A DNA stretch of 64,000 nt from Legionella jordanis (GTDB lineage Bacteria; Pseudomonadota; Gammaproteobacteria; Legionellales; Legionellaceae): contig NZ_LR134383.1 in the NCBI RefSeq assembly GCF_900637635.1, forward strand, positions 578,501 through 642,500, in the 5' to 3' direction. Under the pieces are notes generated by a model. The model did not search any database, was not told the DNA's origin, and saw only the letters and a list, made by a program, of their open reading frames with translations. A program made the translations under genes and the position numbers. Positions 1 to 7,917 of the stretch are shown here, piece after piece. How positions within the stretch are numbered: the stretch's first letter is position 1; every line of letters starts with the position of its first letter.

Positions 1-382
1 ATCCGCTTAGTAGTACGTCAATGGCTAAGGCCTGCATGCCATCGCCCACCAAAATGGCGGTGGCTTCATCAAATGCTCGATGACAGCTGGGCTTTCCTCG
101 ACGAAAATCGTCATTGTCCATCGCAGGTAAGTCGTCATGTACTAAGGAATAGCAATGAATTATTTCAATGGCTGCGGCCATGATGTCCAGACTGCCCAAC
201 TCCACTCCAACGATTTCCCCACATAAATAAACCAATACAGGTCTTAAACGTTTGCCGCCTGGGAAAAGGGAATAGAGGATGGCTTCTTTAATTCGGTTTG
301 CAGGAATGTTGGATTTAGAAACTAAATCGTGGAGAACCTGCTCATGCTGTGCGACGTAACGGGTTATTTTTTCATTGATCAT
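1..382 (-). CDS. ispA: Farnesyl diphosphate synthase, 5' part (runs off the window)
   Basis: Class I trans-prenyltransferase that condenses DMAPP/GPP with IPP to make farnesyl diphosphate in the cytoplasm. Only the first ~127 codons are present; the gene continues past base 1. The first aspartate-rich motif reads [10 protein letters not shown], the DDxxxxD form typical of bacterial IspA, and is preceded by the family's GGKRLRP and [16 protein letters not shown] elements. The ATG at 382 lies inside the end of xseB (11-base overlap), indicating translational coupling in the usual xseB-ispA order; dxs often follows in this operon but lies outside the window. Identification is from motifs and context. 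Confidence 0.95.
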   Translation of the reverse strand, partial: MINEKITRYVAQHEQVLHDLVSKSNIPANRIKEAILYSLFPGGKRLRPVLVYLCGEIVGVELGSLDIMAAAIEIIHCYSLVHDDLPAMDNDDFRRGKPSCHRAFDEATAILVGDGMQALAIDVLLSG

Positions 383-590
383 TGTAGAGTTCACTTTGAA
401 CATCGGAGTTGGCGAGCAATTCAATTTTTTGCTCTGCCTGACTTAAAACCTCTTGGCATTTTCGGGCAAGGAGGATTCCTTTTTCGAATTGTTTCAAAGA
501 AGCTTCAAGGCTGAGCTCGCCTTTTTCAAGTTGCATAACAATCTCTTCAAGCTCCGCCATCGATTTTTCAAAATGAATCGGTTTCGTCAT
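372..590 (-). CDS. xseB: Exodeoxyribonuclease VII small subunit
   Basis: A 72-residue protein of normal length for XseB, which binds XseA to form the exonuclease VII complex that degrades single-stranded DNA to short oligonucleotides. The sequence has the family core [19 protein letters not shown] and then a charged helix ending near EQKIELLAN. It is first gene of the xseB-ispA unit here; its stop overlaps the ispA start. xseA is not in the window. Confidence 0.95.
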   Translation of the reverse strand: MTKPIHFEKSMAELEEIVMQLEKGELSLEASLKQFEKGILLARKCQEVLSQAEQKIELLANSDVQSELYNDQ

Positions 591-856
591 AACGTAAACT
601 TAGGCTAGATAGACAAATCGTTCTAGTATACTCCGAGACCGCTATTTTTTAAACAGGCCTAGCCGGATCAGCTTAGGTTATGGTTAAGTTGAATTGAAAT
701 TGGCACAAAACAGCTGAACACCAGCGGGAGTTGCGCTCTATAAAATTCAACTTGGGTTTTCCTATCGCTTAAGCCCCATCCATGACGAAATAGACTTGCG
801 TGCTGCAAAGGATTCATGCAGGATCTCGATTAATTTAATCCTTTCTCTTTTTTTTA
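591..856. other. Divergent intergenic region between xseB and radA with a 10-bp inverted repeat
   Basis: A 266-base gap that must hold the promoters of both xseB (leftward) and radA (rightward). AAGTTGAATT at 686-695 is the exact complement of AATTCAACTT at 744-753. The 48 bases between them could form smaller hairpins (GCTG/CAGC, GAG/CTC), and the right arm is followed by GGGTTTT. This could be a small structured RNA, a leader or chance pairing. I could not place a convincing promoter. Confidence 0.35.
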
Positions 857-2206
857 ATGCGAGCCAAAAGCCAATACGCCTGCAATCAGTGCGCTGCTGT
901 TTTTTCCCAATGGTCCGGGCAATGCACCCAATGCGGCTCCTGGAATTCCATAGCAGAAGAATTGCTTACTTTAAGCCAACGACATGCGCGTGTGGCTCAC
1001 TATGCCAGCCAAAAATCCGGAGTTACTTCTGTTGAAGACATTGTTTTGGAAAACGAAGCAAGGAGTGACTGTGGCTTATCTGAATTAAATCGAGTTTTAG
1101 GGGGCGGGCTAGTCGAGGGCTCGGTGATTTTGTTGGGAGGGGATCCAGGCATCGGGAAATCTACCTTGCTCCTGCAAACGCTCGCTTTCATGTCACAGAA
1201 AGAGAAAGTATTGTATGTTACTGGCGAAGAATCTCTGCAACAGGTTGCCATGCGGGCAAAACGCTTGCAATTACCGCTGGCGGGTTTGCGGCTGCTGGCT
1301 GAAACACAGGTTGAAACAATCATTGCCCATGCGCAAAAAGAGAAGCCTCGAATTATGGTTGTTGATTCGGTGCAAACCATTTTTAGCGAGACACTCAGTT
1401 CAGCTCCCGGAGGGGTAGGGCAAGTACGCGAGGCAGCAGCTCAGTTAGTCCGCTTTGCAAAGATGAGCAATACCGCAGTGTTTATTGTAGGTCATGTGAC
1501 TAAAGACGGGGCTTTGGCAGGTCCGCGTGTCCTTGAGCATATGGTGGATAGCGTATTGTACTTCGAGGGTCAAAGTGACTCGCGTTTTCGCCTAATCAGG
1601 GCGATAAAAAACCGTTTCGGCGCCGCAAACGAGCTTGCGGTGTTTGCTATGACTGATAAGGGTTTAAAAGAAGTTGCCAATCCTTCTGCTATTTTTTTAT
1701 CGCGCCAGCCGGAACCTACTCCTGGCAGTGTGGTCATGGTGACCTGGGAAGGAACTCGGCCAATGCTGGTCGAAGTTCAGGCATTGGTTGATGAAGCTCA
1801 TGGCCAGCAAGCTAAACGAATTACAGCCGGTCTTGAACACAATCGTTTGGCCATTCTCTTGGCTGTTTTGCATCGTCATGGCGGCGTCGCAACGTTTGAT
1901 CAAGATGTTTTCATCAACGTGGTGGGCGGTGTAAAAGTCACCGAAACAGGGAGTGACTTGGCTTTGCTGGCAGCGGTGGTGTCCAGCCTTCGCAATCGCG
2001 TGTTTGACCGGGAAACCATCATTTTTGGCGAAGTCGGCTTAGCTGGAGAAATCAGGCCAGTGCAAAGTGGACAAGAACGCTTAAGAGAGGCCGCCAAGCA
2101 CGGTTTTAAACGAGCAATTGTTCCTTTAGCCAATGCACCCAAGCAAAGGATGGATATGGAAATTCACCCCGTTAAGCATCTGCAAGAGGTGTTGGAAAAA
2201 ATTTGA
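857..2206 (+). CDS. radA: DNA repair protein RadA
   Basis: RadA is a RecA-family ATPase and hexameric helicase that acts in branch migration during recombinational repair. The 449-residue protein has all family parts in order: an N-terminal zinc finger with Cys9, Cys12, Cys23 and Cys26; a Walker A motif GGDPGIGKST near residue 95; the diagnostic KNRFG motif near 251; and a C-terminal Lon-protease-like domain, which is catalytically inactive in RadA. The ATG at 857 lacks a clear ribosome binding site but places the zinc finger at the expected distance. It stands alone, divergent from xseB, and ends 12 bases before a convergent gene. Confidence 0.97.
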   Translation: MRAKSQYACNQCAAVFSQWSGQCTQCGSWNSIAEELLTLSQRHARVAHYASQKSGVTSVEDIVLENEARSDCGLSELNRVLGGGLVEGSVILLGGDPGIGKSTLLLQTLAFMSQKEKVLYVTGEESLQQVAMRAKRLQLPLAGLRLLAETQVETIIAHAQKEKPRIMVVDSVQTIFSETLSSAPGGVGQVREAAAQLVRFAKMSNTAVFIVGHVTKDGALAGPRVLEHMVDSVLYFEGQSDSRFRLIRAIKNRFGAANELAVFAMTDKGLKEVANPSAIFLSRQPEPTPGSVVMVTWEGTRPMLVEVQALVDEAHGQQAKRITAGLEHNRLAILLAVLHRHGGVATFDQDVFINVVGGVKVTETGSDLALLAAVVSSLRNRVFDRETIIFGEVGLAGEIRPVQSGQERLREAAKHGFKRAIVPLANAPKQRMDMEIHPVKHLQEVLEKI

Positions 2207-2211
2207 AATAA

Positions 2212-2251
2212 AGCGAGATTAACCCACAAAAATGGGTAAATAACTCTCGCT
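2212..2251. terminator. Hairpin between convergent radA and the orphan gene
   Basis: Outer arms AGCGAG (2212-2217) and CTCGCT (2246-2251) enclose ACCCA (2222-2226) and TGGGT (2233-2237). It overlaps the last codons of the minus-strand gene. There is no strong T tract, so a terminator role is only suggested by its position between two converging genes. Confidence 0.35.
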
Positions 2252-3058
2252 GCTCAACTCCGATTTTTCAATCCCTTCGTCAAATGCCAATTCCTTTACA
2301 GCCTGAAAATATTCATCGCGTACAGCAAATTCAGAGGCGATTGTTATTGCAGCTTCCTGACAGTACATGTCCTGAACTTCATATTTCTCCAGGCCAAGAA
2401 CCGCTTTTTGCAAGTCGCTGTTGCAATTGCTGGCACGAATGATACGGTGGGTATTATCTGGATGAATCCAGCTGCAAAGACTATATGGTCTTTGATCATT
2501 GACGAGTTGATCCACATTTTTCTTGTAAAGTACGGGATCAAGCCCAAGTTCAGATGATAAGGGAAAAATGTGAAAAAATAGGTGATAGTTTTCCACGCAA
2601 GCGGCTCTTTGCAACCAGGTCTGCAAGTCTTCTTGCACTGTGGTGTATCGGGGGGCATAGAGTTGAATACTTGATGGCATATTTGTCAGGCGCGAATCTC
2701 CAATTCTTGCTCGTTGCGCAATAGGCTTTGTCCTATCTGGGCGCTTACTGATGGAGGAGGTTATCTTACCTGTGGCATCGGTGATAAAAGAAAAGTTATG
2801 CCCTGGGTAAAGTGGTTGAAGGAAATTGCGGCTGCGCGACTGCGTTGTTGGGGTTGTGCCGATGAATAAGCAATTGCTATGAGGGAAAATAATCCTCCTA
2901 ATCAATGATTCTATAGAATGGGGGATTAACTCTTCTCTCCCGCCATACTGAATTTTTAGCAATTTTGCTCTTTTCTGATTTAATAAACTAAATTCTTTAA
3001 AGGTAGTGATTAAAGGTTGTGAGGGAGAGGTATTTATGGGACGAAAAAAAAATTTCAT
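2219..3058 (-). CDS. Orphan protein, candidate Dot/Icm substrate
   Basis: A 279-residue protein that I do not recognise. The start at 3058 is well supported by AAGGAG eight bases upstream. There is no signal peptide or membrane segment. The N-terminal half is basic and rich in Ser, Thr and Pro; the C-terminal half is predicted mainly helical. The C-terminus (AFDEGIEKSELSSESYLPIF) is acidic and Ser-rich with a hydrophobic tip, resembling the E-block signal known from Legionella Dot/Icm substrates. That resemblance and the orphan status are the only support for an effector role; no catalytic motif is visible. Confidence 0.6.
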   Translation of the reverse strand: MKFFFRPINTSPSQPLITTFKEFSLLNQKRAKLLKIQYGGREELIPHSIESLIRRIIFPHSNCLFIGTTPTTQSRSRNFLQPLYPGHNFSFITDATGKITSSISKRPDRTKPIAQRARIGDSRLTNMPSSIQLYAPRYTTVQEDLQTWLQRAACVENYHLFFHIFPLSSELGLDPVLYKKNVDQLVNDQRPYSLCSWIHPDNTHRIIRASNCNSDLQKAVLGLEKYEVQDMYCQEAAITIASEFAVRDEYFQAVKELAFDEGIEKSELSSESYLPIFVG

Positions 3059-3357
3059 GGCTTATCTCCTTCAACAAGACCGCTTAGAGAAACAACCCTG
3101 GATTTTAAAAAGCTTGTCAAATTATTTATTTGGTCGTGGCTTACCAATCGTGGGTCACCAAGTGAGCGCACAATATACATCATGATAGTAATATTGGCAA
3201 ACTGATTTAAAAAGAATTCTATTTGAACGTTGCAAGCGCACAAATTATCCACAATGGCGCAATTTTTCATTATCGCAACAAATATTATCAAACAATTTAA
3301 TCTAGCCTTAAGAAATTTTTGTTAATCTATTGCTCAATTCTGGCCAGGGATTTTTTT
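3059..3357. other. AT-rich intergenic region between divergent orphan genes
   Basis: 299 bases with no convincing gene; the 78-codon reading frame on the minus strand here looks spurious. It contains one perfect DnaA-box-like nonamer TTATCCACA at 3245-3253. Promoters for the two divergent orphan genes should lie here, but I could not place them. Confidence 0.4.
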
Positions 3358-6300
3358 ATGCCAGCGGAAAGCGCAAAAACATTGTTACTTAGACATATTC
3401 AGCAGCAATATCAGCAGTTTCTTTTAACAAACGATCAGAACCTGGTTTTACCAGCCGTTTCAAATATTCCTTGGATCGGAAGAGCCGCTCATAAAAACGT
3501 TTACACGAAAAATAGCATCCCAGTAGGGGCTGGAAAGGTAAATTTCATCAGAAAAAATGATGAATTTTACAGTTTTCAGTGGCAAACGAATTCCCGTAAA
3601 TTGAAAGAGGCTGTGCGCTGGGGGATTGTCAGGACTGAATCGATAACTGGAAAAGTTATTTCGACCCTTGGAAATTATCGTCTCCAGGTTCATGAAAGCA
3701 TTGCCAAAGGAATGATTGGTAATACACATCCATTAAAATTGCAATTGGTTGATTTTTACCAGCAGCGGTTTGAAGCCTTACAAGGATTAGAGTCCTTAGT
3801 CAATGAGGACAATTTGAAAAAAAATTATAAGGATGCGTTTAACGCTTACCTGGATCAACTCGAGAGAATTTATAGTCAATTGGATGAGCAATTCTCAAAT
3901 ACCGATTTGAAGGTAATCTGTCCTCAAGCCATCGACAGAATGAAAAGCGATATTCAAAACGATATCCAACGTGCCAAATCTTATTTGTTGAACCTTCATG
4001 TTATCAATCAAGAGACAATTCCAGTACCCCGTAGCTACAATCGGGCACGAGGAAGGGATTCAATTTTAGAATTTGTTAAACAACAAATGCTTCAGAATCT
4101 CTATGAAATGCAAGGTATAAACCAGGACATCACCTACAGCCAAAGAAGAACCTTTGCCCTTACCAGAGGAAGTTTAAACGATTACATTGAGGATGCCCGC
4201 AAAGAGATTGAAGATCATCAAGCAGATTTGCGAAACGCTGTGCGGCCTGAACACCATGGGTTGTACTCTTCTGAAAATGATTCTCTCTGCTATGATTTTG
4301 GGGAAGACCACTTACACCCGGATAGACAAAGACAAGTGTTATTGGCGATTAGTTTCATCGAAGGCGCTGATCAACTTGATTTAACGAATCCAGACAAGCC
4401 TCAGGTTGGCAATGGCTTTGAACAAGAAAGCTTAACGGTCATAGCCGCTACCCATTGGAAATTGCATCGAAATGCTTTGAATTTAATAAAAAGCAGTGCT
4501 CATTTTATTTTTAATATTTTTAAGGGGATGTTTTTATACACGCATCCTTGGGAAGAGGAAACCTGGGAAAACCCAAATTTTCATTTGCAGGCCGCAAAGC
4601 TTAGAGCGCAGGCAAGTCCTAATGAACCTTTATTAATAAAACCCATCAAGTTTTTAAAAGTTTTAGGCCATTCCCTTAAGGATTGCTTTATAGGTATCCG
4701 CAATGTGGGAGCGCAACTGATTATTCATTTACCCGCAGGAGTATTCAACGACTGGAACTCCAGCAAGGAACTGCAGGATTTTACGACCGTAGCTGTGGAA
4801 GCTGAAACAGAAATTGCAAAGATTCTTGATATAGAACATTCGCGTTTATGTCATTTGCTCCAGCAAGCTGATTTTATGCCGCCGGAATGTCAGGAAAATA
4901 ATGACACACCTGCAAGCCTTTCCGAAACCATCAGTACCTTTGCCAAAGCGGATTATCATTTGACGGCTGGAGAGCAGAATGACATTTTAAATGCCATTAT
5001 TCGAGGTTTTGATGGTTTCAGTTCTGTGTTTACCCATAATCTATTTGCTAAAGATCCAGTTGCAGGCCTCATCTTTACAGCCGCTTATTCTGTAGGGGCT
5101 GGCGCTATCGTCTTTCCAAAAGCGACTGCAGCGGTATTTGGCCAAGCTTATGTCAATTGGTTTGCCAATTTTTCATACAGTATGGGCTCAACCAAATTAG
5201 CCGCTACCATTGGTGGTGGCTCAACACAAGCACAAGCGTTTGCTGCAGGTTGGGACAGTCTGGTGCATGGTCCAGACGGTCTGGGTTTTCGCTTCTTAAG
5301 TCAGATTATTGAAGATCCGTTAACCTATGGTTCTTACCTTGCCGTTGCCTACGGCTTAGGCTATGTTCTTGTCAATGGAATCAATGGTCATCCGATTCCA
5401 TTCTTAAGTGATATGCTCAAAGAAGACTTAGGCTCTACTCCCGAAGCAAGTTATGCCTTTATTGGTGCTAAATTTGCAATCGCCGGCTATGAGCTGTTCC
5501 AGGAGCATGGGGTGTTGCATTATGAGCCAATAAAAATCCAGTTTAATGGCAGGGAACTTGAAAAATATCGTGAAAATTATGTCCTTCATCAATTAGAAAT
5601 TGAGCAATTCAAACTGGCGTTTTGGCTTTCCTCTCATGCGGTCACTCTACCTAAATTAGATGCCGCAACCCTTTACAAGATTGAACGCCATATTGATAAA
5701 TTGTTTAGACCGGCAGAGGCAGCAGCTCTTAAGAAAATTCTTTATCCAGAAAGGCAACCTTCAATTGCTTTCCAATTATTTTCAATCCCCCTAACCTATA
5801 TCCCTGCTGTTTTACGGTTAGTGGTAGCGCTTTTCCTAACCCTGGCGGCCTGGATAAATAAAAATCCCCATCCTTTAAATCCGCTTGCCAATGCGTTCAC
5901 CAGCCTAAAGGACAAGTTAAGTAAAGATTTAAGCCGCATACTGGTTGCGTTCACTTATGCTTGCTTTGTTTGTTTTAATATTGGCTCAAGTATTATTAAA
6001 GTTTTCAGTTATACAACTAATATGATCATTGGCCGAATCGCTGCTCTTTTTGATTGGCATCCTGGCCATGCCATGCATCGATTCTTTGGAGCGGTACACA
6101 CTAAAATTAGAGGAATGATGGAGTGGCTTTATCCTGTACGAATTATAAAAAATGTGGTTTCCGCCAGTCCGGCACACATCATTCGCGAACATGAGGCATC
6201 CTACCATTCGATACTTGAAAGTTTAAAGGCAGTAGACACAGACAGTTTTGAAACTTCGGATGAAACCCCATCTAGTGAAGCGAATTATTCGCCTTTTTTC

Positions 6301-6369
6301 TCCACTAATGCTCCACCTGAGCATCAAAAAACATGTGCTTCCGTTACTTTGGATTGTGGATCATTCTAG
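3358..6369 (+). CDS. Large orphan protein with C-terminal hydrophobic segments
   Basis: A 1003-residue protein of unknown function. I start it at ATG 3358, behind CAGGGA and seven T residues, rather than at an upstream TTG at 3319. Residues ~1-500 are hydrophilic and helical. From ~565 there are Gly/Ala-rich hydrophobic stretches (near 565-600 and 655-675), and stronger transmembrane candidates near 809-834 and 860-898. The last ~50 residues are hydrophilic and Ser/Glu/Thr-rich. Size, membrane-embedding segments and a polar tail are features shared with many Legionella effectors, but no enzyme motif is visible and the role is not known. A long inverted repeat follows the stop codon. Confidence 0.7.
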   Translation: MPAESAKTLLLRHIQQQYQQFLLTNDQNLVLPAVSNIPWIGRAAHKNVYTKNSIPVGAGKVNFIRKNDEFYSFQWQTNSRKLKEAVRWGIVRTESITGKVISTLGNYRLQVHESIAKGMIGNTHPLKLQLVDFYQQRFEALQGLESLVNEDNLKKNYKDAFNAYLDQLERIYSQLDEQFSNTDLKVICPQAIDRMKSDIQNDIQRAKSYLLNLHVINQETIPVPRSYNRARGRDSILEFVKQQMLQNLYEMQGINQDITYSQRRTFALTRGSLNDYIEDARKEIEDHQADLRNAVRPEHHGLYSSENDSLCYDFGEDHLHPDRQRQVLLAISFIEGADQLDLTNPDKPQVGNGFEQESLTVIAATHWKLHRNALNLIKSSAHFIFNIFKGMFLYTHPWEEETWENPNFHLQAAKLRAQASPNEPLLIKPIKFLKVLGHSLKDCFIGIRNVGAQLIIHLPAGVFNDWNSSKELQDFTTVAVEAETEIAKILDIEHSRLCHLLQQADFMPPECQENNDTPASLSETISTFAKADYHLTAGEQNDILNAIIRGFDGFSSVFTHNLFAKDPVAGLIFTAAYSVGAGAIVFPKATAAVFGQAYVNWFANFSYSMGSTKLAATIGGGSTQAQAFAAGWDSLVHGPDGLGFRFLSQIIEDPLTYGSYLAVAYGLGYVLVNGINGHPIPFLSDMLKEDLGSTPEASYAFIGAKFAIAGYELFQEHGVLHYEPIKIQFNGRELEKYRENYVLHQLEIEQFKLAFWLSSHAVTLPKLDAATLYKIERHIDKLFRPAEAAALKKILYPERQPSIAFQLFSIPLTYIPAVLRLVVALFLTLAAWINKNPHPLNPLANAFTSLKDKLSKDLSRILVAFTYACFVCFNIGSSIIKVFSYTTNMIIGRIAALFDWHPGHAMHRFFGAVHTKIRGMMEWLYPVRIIKNVVSASPAHIIREHEASYHSILESLKAVDTDSFETSDETPSSEANYSPFFSTNAPPEHQKTCASVTLDCGSF

Positions 6370-6411
6370 TTGCATTTTTGTTATCAATGAAATTAAAGTA
6401 GTTGAGCAATT

Positions 6412-6478
6412 GTTGATCTTGCGCAGCGAATTTTGCAATAAAGGACAAAAACTATTCGCAAAATTCCTATTGATCAAC
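6412..6478. repeat. Nested inverted repeat (long hairpin) upstream of the phasin-like gene
   Basis: GTTGATC (6412-6418) pairs with GATCAAC (6472-6478), and inside it GAATTTTGC (6428-6436) pairs with GCAAAATTC (6458-6466). The internal loops are about equal on the two sides. It lies 43 bases after the large orphan gene and 40 bases before the next start, so it could be a terminator without a T tract, a leader structure, or a repeat element. Confidence 0.5.
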
Positions 6479-6518
6479 TAGGCTAAATTAGTGCAACGCA
6501 ACATACATGGAGATAATA

Positions 6519-7304
6519 ATGAATCAGGATTATTTTAGAAGTTGGGCTGCTTTAGTCAATGAAATGCACAAACCATTTCAGGCTATGGTGGAGTTAAATA
6601 TAAGGACTCTACAAAATCTGCATTATTTAAGACCAGAGGAAGCTGCAAATTGGCAGCAACCCAATCGAATTATTGATAATCAATTGAAAATGGCAATGGA
6701 AAACAGCCATCAAATGCTGGATTATATGCGACAATCGTTTCAAATTATGGAAAATGCCTTCTCTTCTGTTTCACGAGAACTCAGTAAACATCAAGGAGGA
6801 AGGCCAGAAAATTCTTCTTTCTCGAAAGATAAAGCAGCTGACAAGAACAGTGCTTCGGATTCCAAGACAGGCTCCTCCAGGAAGTCCTCGAAAACGGAAC
6901 AGCAAGCCGCCTCTGCCGCTGGAAATGGCAAAGAGTCAAAATCAAAGTCTTCGAGCAGGAATTCTTCTGCGAAGATGACAGGATCAGCCTCTAAATTGAC
7001 TGCCTCAAAAAAGGGCACATCAAATAATTCCCAATCACTTAAAAAGCAAAACTCTGCCTCTTCAGCCAATAGAGATAGAAAAAGTATGTCTGGTAACAAA
7101 ACTTCAGAACAAGTCGTTCGTGCGAGCAACCCTACCGCATCTTCTCCAAATAAAATTCCGGCAGGGAAAATTGCAATGTCCGCGGCGCAAATGTCCTCAC
7201 CCAATACCAAAATAAGAATGCCAGAACATAAACACAGTACACCCAATGATCCGGCAGCCGTTTTCAAACGACAAAATGATAAAATGCCGGAACCTAAGAA
7301 GTAA
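6519..7304 (+). CDS. Phasin-like protein with long Ser/Lys-rich tail
   Basis: A 261-residue protein. ATG 6519 is preceded by GGAGA at good spacing; an in-frame start 12 bases upstream has no such site. Residues ~1-95 are amphipathic helix of the phasin type (FRSWAALVNEMHKPFQAMVE, later LDYMRQSFQIMENAF). In that family such helices coat polyhydroxyalkanoate granules. Residues ~100-261 are a low-complexity Ser/Lys/Ala/Asn tail, almost certainly disordered and reminiscent of the basic tails of PhaM/PhaF-like proteins that tether granules to DNA. No PHB synthase gene is in the window, so granule binding is inferred from the N-terminal domain alone. Confidence 0.7.
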   Translation: MNQDYFRSWAALVNEMHKPFQAMVELNIRTLQNLHYLRPEEAANWQQPNRIIDNQLKMAMENSHQMLDYMRQSFQIMENAFSSVSRELSKHQGGRPENSSFSKDKAADKNSASDSKTGSSRKSSKTEQQAASAAGNGKESKSKSSSRNSSAKMTGSASKLTASKKGTSNNSQSLKKQNSASSANRDRKSMSGNKTSEQVVRASNPTASSPNKIPAGKIAMSAAQMSSPNTKIRMPEHKHSTPNDPAAVFKRQNDKMPEPKK

Positions 7305-7329
7305 GCGTGTGCGGCTGACCGATTCATTT

Positions 7330-7367
7330 AAGCATCTAGATTAGCAAAACGTGTCTGGATGCTTTTG
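7330..7367 (+). terminator. Terminator after the phasin-like gene
   Basis: AAGCATC (7330-7336) pairs with GATGCTT (7358-7364), with AGA/TCT extending the stem across one mismatch, followed by a short T run. It is 25 bases after the phasin stop codon and is the best intrinsic terminator candidate in this gap. Confidence 0.5.
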
Positions 7368-7374
7368 CTATACT
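7366..7374 (+). promoter_or_regulatory. Candidate extended -10 promoter for the IcmL-like gene
   Basis: TGCTATACT matches an extended -10 element (TGn plus TATACT), about 50 bases upstream of the ATG at 7425. No good -35 is visible at the expected distance. It abuts the preceding terminator, as expected where a new transcript starts. Confidence 0.35.
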
Positions 7375-7424
7375 GAGTTTGAGCGTTCTCTCTTATTTTA
7401 TGAAGTTCTTTCAAGGAAGAAAGT

Positions 7425-7916
7425 ATGAAAAGAATTCATTACGCTTGCCTCGCATTCATAAGTACTATCGCCTTTTCCGGCATTTTGTATGCTGTGACCA
7501 TCGTCAGGGTTCTTGATGTGCCCACTTATCCTGCGCAACAAATAATCGACTGGACTGAGCAGACCTTGGAAACCACCATTACAGCCGGATACCATGATGA
7601 TGTTTCTGAAGCTGCAAATGTTCGCAAGCGTTTTAAGCATGCAGCTTGGGAGCCTATGGCCGCATTTTTGCAGAATAAATTAGCGATGAACAAGGATAAA
7701 CAAGCGATCATGTTCCACCCTCAGCCACTTGGACCGCCTGTTATTTTAAGCGAAGAAGAATGTGGGGAGGCCAGTTGCTGGCGTGTTCGACAAAGCTATT
7801 TAATACCGGAAATAAGAAATCAGGTTGATTTCAGTGCCTTGGTGGCAACAGCGGATCCTTCGCACGGTTCTCCTTTTGTCATTCAAAGTTTAAGCATTGG
7901 TGTCAATGAGTATTAA
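7425..7916 (+). CDS. IcmL/DotI-like secreted protein
   Basis: A 163-residue protein with an N-terminal hydrophobic segment (residues ~4-23; signal peptide or anchor) followed by an IcmL-like domain. Family features are the helix YPAQQIIDWTEQTLE, the central F..AAWEPMAAFLQ element, GPPVILS and the C-terminal CWRVRQSYLIPE strand. IcmL/DotI is an inner-membrane component of the Dot/Icm type IV secretion system; Legionella genomes encode several stand-alone paralogs of unknown role, and this looks like one of those rather than the core component. AGGAAG precedes the start. Its stop is one base from the stop of the convergent patatin gene. Confidence 0.75.
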   Translation: MKRIHYACLAFISTIAFSGILYAVTIVRVLDVPTYPAQQIIDWTEQTLETTITAGYHDDVSEAANVRKRFKHAAWEPMAAFLQNKLAMNKDKQAIMFHPQPLGPPVILSEEECGEASCWRVRQSYLIPEIRNQVDFSALVATADPSHGSPFVIQSLSIGVNEY

Positions 7917-7917
7917 G

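Noticed and set aside
694-720. TGGCAC-like -24 element of a sigma-54 promoter upstream of radA
   Set aside because: The GG-to-GC spacing is one base short and the -12 element is poor.
686-753. Possible tRNA gene in the inverted-repeat element
   Set aside because: No T-loop (GTTCGA-type) sequence or acceptor/CCA-like end; arms do not fit cloverleaf lengths.
3055-3291. 78-codon open frame on the minus strand upstream of the 279-residue orphan
   Set aside because: No ribosome binding site and no protein-like pattern; it overlaps the well-supported start of the orphan gene and probably lies in its promoter region.
6248-6481. 77-codon frame overlapping the end of the large orphan gene
   Set aside because: Mostly inside the coding sequence in another frame and ending in the inverted repeat; no ribosome binding site.
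6791-7327. 178-codon frame antisense to the phasin-like gene
   Set aside because: It is the complement of a Ser/Lys-rich low-complexity stretch, which makes a long Leu/Glu/Phe-rich antisense frame by composition alone.
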